Position numbers and translations under genes: made by a program
Shown: positions 1 through 7,665 of the stretch, piece by piece
Layout: each line of letters begins with the position of its first letter
Numbering within the stretch: the first letter of the stretch is position 1
The notes under the pieces: model-generated
Database searches by the model: none
Seen by the model: the letters and a program-made list of their open reading frames with translations, nothing else
What the model was told of the DNA's origin: nothing
Source of the DNA: Mesorhizobium sp. B2-7-1
GTDB taxonomy: Bacteria; Pseudomonadota; Alphaproteobacteria; Rhizobiales; Rhizobiaceae
DNA: 64,000 nucleotides
Reading direction: 5' to 3'
Assembly: GCF_006440735.1 (NCBI RefSeq)
Contig: NZ_VFUA01000001.1
Span: forward strand, 62,001-126,000

Positions 1-70
1 CTCAACGGAAGGCTTTGCCGCCCGGAAACCTAGTCTACACGTTTTTGTTACCTGCTGGAAGTTCAGCATC

Positions 71-1603
71 ATGAGCACGCCCGAAGCCTTCAAGGAAGTG
101 CCGCATCGCGGACTGATCACGGTCGCGCTGATGCTGGCGACGATCATGCAGGCGCTCGACACCACGATCGCCAATGTCGCGCTGCCGACCATGACCGGCG
201 ACCTTGGCGCGTCGCCCGACAACATCAACTGGGTGCTGACCTCCTATATCGTGGCCGCGGCGATCATGACGCCGGTCACCGGCTGGCTCGCCGACCGGCT
301 CGGCCGCAAGGAACTGTTCCTTGGCTCCGTCGTCGGTTTCACGATCTTCTCGATGCTCTGCGGCCTTGCGTGGAGCCTGGAGACGATGGTGCTGTTCCGC
401 CTATTGCAAGGCGTGTTCGGCGCCGCAATCGTGCCGCTGTCGCAAACCTTCCTGCTCGACATCAACCCGAAGGAACGCCACGGCCAGGCGATGGCGATCT
501 GGGGCGCCGGCATCATGCTTGGGCCGATTTTGGGGCCGACGCTCGGCGGCTGGCTGACGGAAAACTTCAACTGGCGCTGGGTGTTCTTCATCAACCTGCC
601 GGTCGGCATCCTCGCCTTCCTCGGCATGGCCGCCTATCTGCCCGTCGTCGCCAAGCGCGTGCGGAGCTTCGACTTCTTCGGCTTCGCTATGATCTCGCTC
701 GGCGTCGGCGCGCTGCAGCTCATGCTCGATCGCGGCGGCGAGATAGACTGGTTCAACTCGGCCGAGATCTGGATCGAGCTCGCTTTGTCGCTCACCGGCT
801 TCTGGGTGTTCATCATCCACACGGTGACATCAGAGCATCCTTTCATCGATCCCAAGATCTTCCTCGACCGCAATTTCGTGACCGGGCTGGGCTTCATCTT
901 CATCATGGGCGTGCTGATCCTGGCGTCGATGTCGCTGTTGCCGCCGATGCTGGCCAACATCTTCGGCTATCCGACCGTGACCATAGGCGTCGTGCTGGGG
1001 CCGCGCGGCATCGGCACGATGATTTCGATGCTGGTCGTCGGCCGCATCATGCACAGGATCGACGCGAGGATCCTCGTCGCCATCGGCTTCCTGCTCACCG
1101 CGCAGTCGCTCTACACGATGGCGAGTTTTACGCCGCAGATGGACAATTGGCTGATCATCTCCTCCGGGGTTATCCAGGGCCTTGGCATGGGCATGGTGTT
1201 CGTGCCGCTGTCGACGGTCGCCTTCGCCACGCTCGACGCGCGCTACCGCACCGACGCCACCTCGCTGTTCAGCCTGGTGCGCAATCTGGGCTCGTCCATC
1301 GGCGTGTCGGTGGTCGCGGCGCTGATGGTGCGCAACACGCAGATCAACCACACCGAGCTTTCGGCCTTCATCAACCCGTACAATCCGAATCTCTGGGCGG
1401 CCTCGCCTGCGGCGGCCAGCGGCGATCCGGCCGCGCTTTCGCAGGTCAACTTGGCCGTCAACGCCCAGGCGATGATGATCTCCTACATCAACGACTTCAA
1501 ACTCCTCATGGTGATGACGCTGGCCGCGATCCCGTTCGTGATATTGCTGCGCAAGCCGAAGGCGGCGCCGGCGGGTGGGGCGCCCGCAGCCCATATGGAC
1601 TAG
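71..1603 (+). CDS. DHA2-family (EmrB/QacA-type) MFS efflux permease
   Basis: This is a 510-residue inner-membrane drug:H+ antiporter of the 14-helix DHA2 class. The first helix carries the DHA2 signature LDTTIANVALP around Asp30. The cytoplasmic loop has the MFS motif A (GWLADRLGRKE, about residues 76-86), and helix 5 has the antiporter motif C (GPILGPTLGG). Hydrophobic segments run to about residue 490, followed by a short Ala/Pro-rich tail. Such pumps normally work with an EmrA/HlyD-type adaptor; none is present downstream and one could lie upstream of the window. The ATG at 71 has a modest GGAAG ribosome site. The reading frame is open to the left edge, but family members begin near this Met. 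The substrate cannot be told from sequence. Confidence 0.93.
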   Translation: MSTPEAFKEVPHRGLITVALMLATIMQALDTTIANVALPTMTGDLGASPDNINWVLTSYIVAAAIMTPVTGWLADRLGRKELFLGSVVGFTIFSMLCGLAWSLETMVLFRLLQGVFGAAIVPLSQTFLLDINPKERHGQAMAIWGAGIMLGPILGPTLGGWLTENFNWRWVFFINLPVGILAFLGMAAYLPVVAKRVRSFDFFGFAMISLGVGALQLMLDRGGEIDWFNSAEIWIELALSLTGFWVFIIHTVTSEHPFIDPKIFLDRNFVTGLGFIFIMGVLILASMSLLPPMLANIFGYPTVTIGVVLGPRGIGTMISMLVVGRIMHRIDARILVAIGFLLTAQSLYTMASFTPQMDNWLIISSGVIQGLGMGMVFVPLSTVAFATLDARYRTDATSLFSLVRNLGSSIGVSVVAALMVRNTQINHTELSAFINPYNPNLWAASPAAASGDPAALSQVNLAVNAQAMMISYINDFKLLMVMTLAAIPFVILLRKPKAAPAGGAPAAHMD

Positions 1604-1681
1604 GACCGCCACGCCGGTTGGTCCTAGATCACAGCCGGGACAGACTGCATCGTTCCGGTATTGAGCGGTTGGATGAACGTG

Positions 1682-2665
1682 ATGCAGAACCCGTCATTTC
1701 CTGTATTCGATCTCGGAAAGTTCGAGGCTGCGAGCCCCGCGGAAAAGAAGGCGCTCGGCCGCGAGGTCGACCATATCTGCCGCAGCACCGGCTTCCTGGC
1801 GGTCACGAACCACGGCGTTCCGCAGGCCGTGATCGACGCCGCCTGGTCGAAGGCGAAGGCCTTCTTCGACCTGCCGCCCGAGGAAAAGCAGCGCTCGAAG
1901 GCGCCCTACAAGGGTTATCCCTATGGATATCTCGGCCCGGAGCTCGAGGCGCTGGCGAAATCCCGTAACGTCGACACGCCACCGGACTTGAAAGAGAGCT
2001 TCAACGGCGGGCCTCTGCGCGTGCCGCCGGGCGTCAAGGACCCGGAGGCGCTGGCCTTCTGCTATGCCGAGACGATCTGGCCGGCCGAGCCCCTGGGCTT
2101 CGTCGATGCCTGGAAGACCTATTACGCGGCTCTCGAGGATCTGGCGTTGCGCATCATGCGGGTCTTCGCTACCGCGCTGGGCTTGCCGGAAGCCTATTTC
2201 GACGCTTTCCTCGATGCGCCGATCAGCGCGCTGAGGGCGCTGAACTATCCCGAGCAGCATGTCGCGCCGAAGCCCGGCCAGATCCGCGCCGGCGCCCATA
2301 CCGACTATGGCAGCCTGACGATCCTGCTGCCGCAGCCAGGGTCGCGCGGACTTCAGATCGTCACGCCGGACGGCGAATGGGCGGAGGTGCCCCCGATCCC
2401 CGGCGCCTTTGTCATCAACATCGGCGACCTGATGGCGCGTTGGACCAATGACCGTTGGGTGTCGACCGTGCATCGCGTCGTCAACCCGCCGCTGGAGGAG
2501 GGCGGCAAGGATCGCCGGCAGTCCATGGCCTTCTTCCATCAGCCGAACTGGGACGCGGAGATCACGGTTCTGGGCGCATGCCTGGCCGAGGGTGAGACGC
2601 CGAAATACGGGCCGGTGCGCTCCGGGCCCTACCTGATGGGCAAGTTCAAGGCGACGACAAAATAG
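1682..2665 (+). CDS. Isopenicillin-N-synthase-like 2-oxoglutarate/Fe(II) oxygenase
   Basis: A 327-residue soluble oxygenase of the isopenicillin N synthase / flavanone-hydroxylase type. The N-terminal DIOX_N-like part has FPVFDLGKFEAAS and the GFLAVTNHGVP block. The double-stranded beta-helix core supplies the iron triad: His and Asp in AHTDYGSL (about residues 206 and 208) and the distal His in STVHRVVNPP (about 264). An Arg-x-Ser pair follows in RRQS for 2-oxoglutarate binding. Two further in-frame Met codons lie upstream (1661, 1673); 1682 is chosen because the family similarity starts at MQNPSFPVFDL. The gene stands alone between a transporter and a convergent gene. The substrate is unknown. 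Confidence 0.9.
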   Translation: MQNPSFPVFDLGKFEAASPAEKKALGREVDHICRSTGFLAVTNHGVPQAVIDAAWSKAKAFFDLPPEEKQRSKAPYKGYPYGYLGPELEALAKSRNVDTPPDLKESFNGGPLRVPPGVKDPEALAFCYAETIWPAEPLGFVDAWKTYYAALEDLALRIMRVFATALGLPEAYFDAFLDAPISALRALNYPEQHVAPKPGQIRAGAHTDYGSLTILLPQPGSRGLQIVTPDGEWAEVPPIPGAFVINIGDLMARWTNDRWVSTVHRVVNPPLEEGGKDRRQSMAFFHQPNWDAEITVLGACLAEGETPKYGPVRSGPYLMGKFKATTK

Positions 2666-2677
2666 GGGGGCCGCCGG

Positions 2678-3178
2678 CTATCGGCCCAGCACGAGCGCCC
2701 AGTAGCGCAAGGCGGGATCGCGGCCGTCGCGCACATAGGCCAGCCCGAAGCGGCTGAAGTCGGGGTCGAGCATGTTGCGGCGATGGCCGGCCGAATGCAT
2801 CCAGATGTCGAACAATTTCTCAAGGTCGAAGCGGCCCTCGGCGATGTTTTCGGCCGCCGCGCCCCGTACGCCATTGTCCTTCATGCGCGAGGCGAAATCC
2901 TTGCCCCAGCCGGTCGTGTGGCTCATGCGCTCGCGCGACGCCATGTAGCCGGCCTGCTGCAGCGCCGCCTGTTCGAGCTGGGCGTCCGGCGTCAGCACCG
3001 GCAGTCCGGCGGAGGCGCGAATGCCGGCCAGCGTCGCCGTGGCGGACGAAGAGGCGCCGGCGCCTTCGCCGGTCGGGACCGTGACGGTGCTGCAGGCGGC
3101 GATGCCGGCAAGTGCTGCAAGGCCGGCGGCCTTGAGCAGAAAACGGCGGTTCAGGTCGGCTGTGGTGGCGATGCTCAT
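2678..3178 (-). CDS. CAP/SCP-domain (cysteine-rich secretory protein-like) exported lipoprotein
   Basis: A 166-residue protein with an RRFLLKAAG segment typical of a Tat or Sec signal peptide, followed by the lipobox LAGIAAC, so it is probably anchored in a membrane facing the periplasm. The rest is a bacterial CAP domain: LDPDFSRFGLAYV and the HSAGHRRNML block match the conserved CAP signature 'W..S.gHr.nml.p.f...G.g'. HTTGWGKDF supplies the other conserved His. Bacterial CAP proteins have no agreed enzymatic role. It is convergent with the oxygenase, 12 bases away, and divergent from the VOC gene. Confidence 0.87.
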   Translation of the reverse strand: MSIATTADLNRRFLLKAAGLAALAGIAACSTVTVPTGEGAGASSSATATLAGIRASAGLPVLTPDAQLEQAALQQAGYMASRERMSHTTGWGKDFASRMKDNGVRGAAAENIAEGRFDLEKLFDIWMHSAGHRRNMLDPDFSRFGLAYVRDGRDPALRYWALVLGR

Positions 3179-3270
3179 CCGGCTTCTGATACCGGCGATC
3201 GTGGCTTTTGCCGGGCAGGGCGGTGAAAATCGCCAGGACGGCGCAGCGATTCGACGACAGGAGGTCCGCC

Positions 3271-3669
3271 ATGCTCCACCACATTGCCCTCGGCGTTTCG
3301 AACATCGAGCGCGCGGCCGCCTTCTATGACGCGGCGTTGGCGCCGCTCGGCTATGTTCGCGTCTGGGACGATCTCAGGCCCGGCGAGGCCGATCAGGCTG
3401 TCGGCTACGGTCCGCCCGGCGGCGGCGACAAGCTGGCGATCAAGTTCCGCCCGAAGGGTCAGCGTCCGCCCGGGCCGGGATTCCACCTGGCGTTTGCCGC
3501 TCCGGATCGGCGGAGCATCGCGCGGTTCCACGCGGCCGCGCTCGCCCATGGCGGCAAGGACAATGGCGGGCCAGGCCCGCGTCCCGACTACGGCCCGCAC
3601 TATTACGCGGCCTTTGTCATCGACCCGGACGGGCATCGCCTCGAGGCGGTGTTCAACGCGCCCGAATAG
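3271..3669 (+). CDS. VOC-family (glyoxalase/bleomycin-resistance-like) protein
   Basis: A 132-residue single VOC domain. It begins with the typical MLHHIALGVSNIERAAAFYDAAL strand-helix block. It has a mid-protein His in PGFHLAFAAP and ends with YYAAFVIDPDGHRLEAVF, which contains the metal-binding Glu of the family. The start is fixed by an excellent Shine-Dalgarno AGGAGG at 3259-3264, six bases before the ATG at 3271; the longer frame upstream is not needed. Most such proteins in Rhizobiales are of unknown substrate; lyase, dioxygenase or binding functions are all possible. Confidence 0.88.
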   Translation: MLHHIALGVSNIERAAAFYDAALAPLGYVRVWDDLRPGEADQAVGYGPPGGGDKLAIKFRPKGQRPPGPGFHLAFAAPDRRSIARFHAAALAHGGKDNGGPGPRPDYGPHYYAAFVIDPDGHRLEAVFNAPE

Positions 3670-3870
3670 GCAGAACGAGCTTCGCCGCGATGAAAATCGC
3701 GTGAAGCGACGACTTTTCCCGGAAGATCGATTATGATGCGATCGTTCTTGAAGTGGCAGCCACGGGCGGCCACCCACAGGCGGTGACCGACCCGCGTTGA
3801 TCTGGCGCATGATTGCTTGGCGAGAACCTCCCGGTTTTCGGGCTCATGCACTGACAAACGGAGGACGGTT

Positions 3871-4695
3871 ATGGCCGGTTTTCATGTCATGGCGGATGCG
3901 TACGGGATGCATGTGCAGCCCACGGTGCGCCACATTTCCACCTCGGACCTCTGGGACGCGCTGAAGCTCGGCGCCGAGGATTTCTGGGCCAAGCCCTCGC
4001 ACTACGTGTTCCTGTGCCTGGTCTACCCGATCGTCGGCTTGATCCTGACGCAATGGACCTCGGGCTCGAACGCCATCCAACTCGTCTATCCGCTGATGTC
4101 CGGTTTCGCGCTGATCGGCCCGTTCGCGGCCATCGGCCTCTATGAGATCAGCCGCCGGCGCGAGCTCGGCATGAACACCCATTGGCGGCATGCGCTCGAT
4201 GTTCGCCATTCGCCTGCGCTGCCGTCGATCGCGGTCATCGGCATCCTGCTCTTCGCGCTGTTCCTGTTGTGGCTGTTCACCGCGCAGTCGCTCTACACCA
4301 GCCTGTTCGGCGCCGAGCCGCCCGCTTCGGTCGGCGCTTTCGTGCGCGACGTGCTGACGACCGGCAAGGGCTGGACGCTGATCCTCGTCGGCAACGCCGT
4401 CGGCCTCGTTTTCGCAATTGTCGTCTTGGCCACCACGGTCGTCGCCTTCCCGCTGCTGCTCGACCGCGACGTCGGCGCCGTCTCGGCGATCGAAACCTCG
4501 GCCCGCGCGGTGATGGCCAACCCGCTGACAATGGCGCTTTGGGGGCTGACCGTCGCCGTGTTGCTGGTGGTCGGCTCGATCCCGCTGTTTGCCGGGCTCG
4601 CCGTGGTCATGCCGATCCTCGGCCATGCCACCTGGCATCTCTACCGCAAGGTGGTCGAGCCGGAGCAGATCCGGCCGGTCCGCCGGCCGATGTAG
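3871..4695 (+). CDS. DUF2189-family integral membrane protein
   Basis: A 274-residue membrane protein. After a 25-residue cytoplasmic start (with VRHISTSDLWDALKLGAEDF, the conserved N-terminal block of DUF2189) there are about six hydrophobic helices between residues 45 and 245. Each of the family hallmarks is seen: a first helix ending before TQWTSGS, a glycine-rich GPFAAIGLYEISRRRELG loop, and a C-terminal GHATWHLYRKVV. The start at 3871 has a GGAGG box at 3860-3864. No biochemical function is known for the family. The gene has its own intergenic region on both sides. Confidence 0.86.
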   Translation: MAGFHVMADAYGMHVQPTVRHISTSDLWDALKLGAEDFWAKPSHYVFLCLVYPIVGLILTQWTSGSNAIQLVYPLMSGFALIGPFAAIGLYEISRRRELGMNTHWRHALDVRHSPALPSIAVIGILLFALFLLWLFTAQSLYTSLFGAEPPASVGAFVRDVLTTGKGWTLILVGNAVGLVFAIVVLATTVVAFPLLLDRDVGAVSAIETSARAVMANPLTMALWGLTVAVLLVVGSIPLFAGLAVVMPILGHATWHLYRKVVEPEQIRPVRRPM

Positions 4696-4719
4696 ACGGC
4701 TGCGTTCTTGGGGTGACGG

Positions 4720-5352
4720 CTATCTTTGCGCTTCGGTCGCCATCCTCAGGGCCAGCCCCGTCAACACCGTGCCCATCATCCAGCGCTGGACGACCAGCCA
4801 GAACGGTCGTCCGGCGAGGAAATTCGCGATGGAGCCGGCCGTCACCGCGATGATGGCGTTGACGGTGAGGCTGATCGAAATCTGCGTCACGCCGAGCACC
4901 AGCAACTGCGACAGAACATGGCCCTTGGCCGGATTGATGAACTGCGGCAGCAGCGACAGATAGAGCACCGCCACCTTCGGATTGAGCAGGTTGGTCATCA
5001 GCCCCATGATGAAAAGCTTGCGCGGCCTGTCCCTGGGGAGTTCGCGGACCTGGAAGGGCGAGCGTCCGCCGGGCTTCAGCGCCTGCCAGGCGAGCCACAA
5101 GAGATAGAGCGCGCCGGCAAAGCGCAGCACGTCGTAGGCGTAAGGCACGGCGAAGATCAGCGCGGTGATGCCGAAGGCTGCAGACACGACATAGAACAGG
5201 AACCCCAGCGCCACGCCGCCGAGCGAGATCAGCCCGGCTTTCGGCCCTTGCGATAGCGAGCGCGAGATCAGGTAGATCATGTTCGGGCCCGGCGTCAGCA
5301 CCATGCCGAGGCAGATCAGCGCAAAGGTCAGATGATTGGCGGCGTCGGGCAT
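4720..5352 (-). CDS. LysE/RhtB-family amino-acid exporter
   Basis: A 210-residue inner-membrane translocator with about six hydrophobic helices. The LysE/RhtB signature is present in helix 1-2: LTPGPNMIYLISRSLSQGPKAGL, which is followed by the conserved GVALGF block. The start at 5352 (MPDAANHL) is preferred to a Met five codons upstream because a GGAG ribosome site sits about eight bases before it. The family exports amino acids or homoserine lactones; the substrate here cannot be assigned. It lies downstream of the tadG-like genes on the same strand but with a separate 140-base gap. Confidence 0.9.
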   Translation of the reverse strand: MPDAANHLTFALICLGMVLTPGPNMIYLISRSLSQGPKAGLISLGGVALGFLFYVVSAAFGITALIFAVPYAYDVLRFAGALYLLWLAWQALKPGGRSPFQVRELPRDRPRKLFIMGLMTNLLNPKVAVLYLSLLPQFINPAKGHVLSQLLVLGVTQISISLTVNAIIAVTAGSIANFLAGRPFWLVVQRWMMGTVLTGLALRMATEAQR

Positions 5353-5456
5353 TGATGGCTCCAGCAAAGCGCGGCGGCAGATGTGCGCGGCTTCGCGGGA
5401 GGGCGCAAGGGCTTGCGGTTAGCACCTGTTGCGCCAGCGCAAGGCGTGTTGAGATT

Positions 5457-5478
5457 CAGGTAAGGCCGGCCTCACCTG
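5457..5478 (-). terminator. Possible weak hairpin 3' of the first TadG-like gene
   Basis: A 22-base inverted repeat, CAGGTgAGGCCGGCCTtACCTG read on the minus strand, starts 15 bases after the stop codon of the gene at 5494-7467. The arms pair with one G-T or mismatch. No T-run follows, so it is a poor intrinsic terminator and may only protect the 3' end. Confidence 0.35.
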
Positions 5479-5493
5479 AAATATCGGCATGCC

Positions 5494-7467
5494 TTACCCG
5501 ACCACCCGCAGGTTCGACAACTCGTTGGCGATTTCCTTGAAATTGTCCGACAGCGTTGCGCCGGTCGCGTTCCAAAACAGCTTGGCCGGCTTGCTGGGAT
5601 CGGTCGGATCCTTGCGGAAGCGGGAGTCGGAAGAGCAGGCTTTCAGCGCGGCCATCGCCTTCTGGTCGCTCGAACTGGTCGACGACATGTCGAGCGCCAC
5701 CGTCATCACCATGACATTGGCCGCCTTGGCGTTGTCGCACAGCTTCGCCATCTGCTCGTTCATCGCCGCGGTGTAGTTGCTCGACGAATAGTTGAACTGG
5801 CCGATGGCGCTCGACGTGCCGCCGAACAGGCGGGTGACCGAGGTGCCGTTATAGCCGACGCCGGTATAGCCATAGGCGGCATAGGTCGACTTGTTGCCGG
5901 CCGGGTCGGGATTGACCGTCGAATAGGTGTTTTCGCCGTCGGTGAGCACGATGACGACCTTGTCGTTGCCGCGCTCCGTCTCCGGCCGTCCCTCGGTGAA
6001 GGGCGCAGCACTCGACACGGTGCGCCAGCCCCAGGCCATGCCTTCGGGCACATTGGTGTTGCCGTTGGGCTGCATCAGGTCGATCGCCGCCTTGATGGCC
6101 GCAAGCCCATCCGTCTGCGTGACATCGGTGAGCGGCGTGATCGGTGTGGTGGTGCAGCTGTAATTCGGGCCGGCGCCGGTGCTCAGCGTCGGGGCATCGA
6201 TCGGCCGCGGCATGAAGTATTTGGCCATGTTCGACTGCCTGGTCTTGCCGGTGGTGCTTGACGGATCGTCGTTCCACCAACTGTTGGCGGCGCCGTAGGT
6301 GACCGGGTTCGGCTCGTCTGGATCCTGCGTCACCTTCCAGCGGTTGCCGGGCTCATCGGGCGCGAACATCGGCACGAACATCGTCGCCGGGTCGCCGACG
6401 CCGATGCCGGTGTTGTTGGGGCCACCCGAGGCCGGCGTGTCGTCGATATTGTATGGATAGGGTCGTACTTCCACGCAGCCCTGCCAGCTGGCGAACGGCC
6501 CGTAGGTATCGGTGTAGTCGTATTCGTTGTGGCTGCGCTTGCAGGTGTTGTCGGAGCGGTATTGGTCGCACACGACGCGCTTGCTGCCGACGATGCGCTC
6601 GTGGCTGGTCACCACCTGCATGTCGCGATAGAGCGAAAAGCGGCTGAGCACCTGGTCTTGCGTGTCACCCCAACCGGCGCCCTTCTTGTACCAGATGCCG
6701 TTGACCTTCTGGGCGTATCTGTCGGGTGCGTTCAGCGTCGACCAGTCGAAATTCTCATTGGCGACCGGTGACAGCCCATAGACGTCCATCCAGGGGGCGT
6801 TGTCGTTGTCCGGCCCCACATTGACCGAGGCCGCGAACGGCACCAGGCTGAATTGGACCGGCTTGTCGATCTGCTTGATCTGCGCCGCCTGCTGCGCCAG
6901 CGTGTCGACAAGCTGCTTGGCGGCCTGCTTGAGCAGGTCGATGCGCTTCTGACCCGAGCCGGTGCCGGGGGTCGTCATCGAGCCCGAATTGTCGAGCACC
7001 ATCGCCACTTCCAGCGTGTTCTTCAGCCGGACCTGGGAGTCCATATCGAGGTTGATCGACTTGTTTGCATCGACCGTGGATGCGCCGACGAGCAGCGAGG
7101 AGGACGGATAGAAGTAAGGGTGATAGTTCAGCGTCGCGCTCATCTTAAGCAGGCCGCCGCCGGCCTGGCTGGTGGGCAGCGTGATGTTGAGCGAGATGTT
7201 GGCGGGGTCGATATTGTTGAGGTTGGCGTTGAAGAAGTCGGCCGCGTAGGCTCTGATCTGATCGTCCGTGGCGCCTTCGGCAAGCCGCCGCGCCGCGGCG
7301 AAATTGGCGGCATCGAGCGCATTCAGCACCATCTGCTTCTGGCGGTTGAGCTCGCTGAAGTCGACCGCCATCGCCACCGCGCCCATCAGCGGCACCATGG
7401 CGATTGCTGTCATAAGCGCATAATTGCCGCGGCGGTCGCGGCAGAATTGATGCCAGAATTTGCGCAT
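5494..7467 (-). CDS. TadG-like pilus-assembly / VWA-domain protein (copy 1)
   Basis: A 657-residue protein with an N-terminal TadE/G-like anchor: DRRGNYALMTAIAMVPLMG, an uncleaved helix at about residues 9-34, followed by the Glu-containing QKQMVLNALDAANFAAAR helix. A von Willebrand A domain starts around residue 155 with the MIDAS motif VLDNSGSM and has a late DGENTYS strand. The start at 7467 (MRKFWHQF) is chosen from alignment with the neighbouring paralogue; the longer frame adds an unlikely Arg-rich stretch. A 655-residue paralogue lies directly upstream. No other tad/flp pilus genes are in the window, so the pair may work away from its machinery or in another envelope process. Confidence 0.88.
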   Translation of the reverse strand: MRKFWHQFCRDRRGNYALMTAIAMVPLMGAVAMAVDFSELNRQKQMVLNALDAANFAAARRLAEGATDDQIRAYAADFFNANLNNIDPANISLNITLPTSQAGGGLLKMSATLNYHPYFYPSSSLLVGASTVDANKSINLDMDSQVRLKNTLEVAMVLDNSGSMTTPGTGSGQKRIDLLKQAAKQLVDTLAQQAAQIKQIDKPVQFSLVPFAASVNVGPDNDNAPWMDVYGLSPVANENFDWSTLNAPDRYAQKVNGIWYKKGAGWGDTQDQVLSRFSLYRDMQVVTSHERIVGSKRVVCDQYRSDNTCKRSHNEYDYTDTYGPFASWQGCVEVRPYPYNIDDTPASGGPNNTGIGVGDPATMFVPMFAPDEPGNRWKVTQDPDEPNPVTYGAANSWWNDDPSSTTGKTRQSNMAKYFMPRPIDAPTLSTGAGPNYSCTTTPITPLTDVTQTDGLAAIKAAIDLMQPNGNTNVPEGMAWGWRTVSSAAPFTEGRPETERGNDKVVIVLTDGENTYSTVNPDPAGNKSTYAAYGYTGVGYNGTSVTRLFGGTSSAIGQFNYSSSNYTAAMNEQMAKLCDNAKAANVMVMTVALDMSSTSSSDQKAMAALKACSSDSRFRKDPTDPSKPAKLFWNATGATLSDNFKEIANELSNLRVVG

Positions 7468-7615
7468 TGTAGTTGAAGCGGCCCCCCGCCGACGGATTCT
7501 CTGTCGGGCCACACTTCCACAAAACGCTGAAGGACCGGTTTGGCAAACCGCTCGATTGCTTAATGGCGGCTTCACCAACCGCTAACCAAATCAATTCCAT
7601 GGCATGGCCACGATG

Positions 7616-7641
7616 AAAAACGCCCGCCTTGCGGGCGGGCG
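7616..7641 (-). terminator. Rho-independent terminator after the second TadG-like gene
   Basis: On the minus strand an 8-bp perfect stem, CGCCCGCC/GGCGGGCG, with the loop CGCAA is followed directly by TTTTT. It begins about 25 bases after the stop codon of the gene at 7666-9633. It therefore separates the two tandem paralogues into independent transcription units. Confidence 0.85.
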
Positions 7642-7665
7642 TCGTCGATCGTTTGTCCGAGCAGA

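Noticed and set aside
1..74. A frame at the left edge closing with TGA that overlaps the DHA2 start by ATGA, possibly the end of an adaptor gene
   Set aside because: Only about 23 codons are visible and they match no family I know, so it is not supported.
370..1968. Long plus-strand frame across the DHA2 transporter and into the oxygenase
   Set aside because: It runs through two well-supported genes in another frame and has no recognisable domain.
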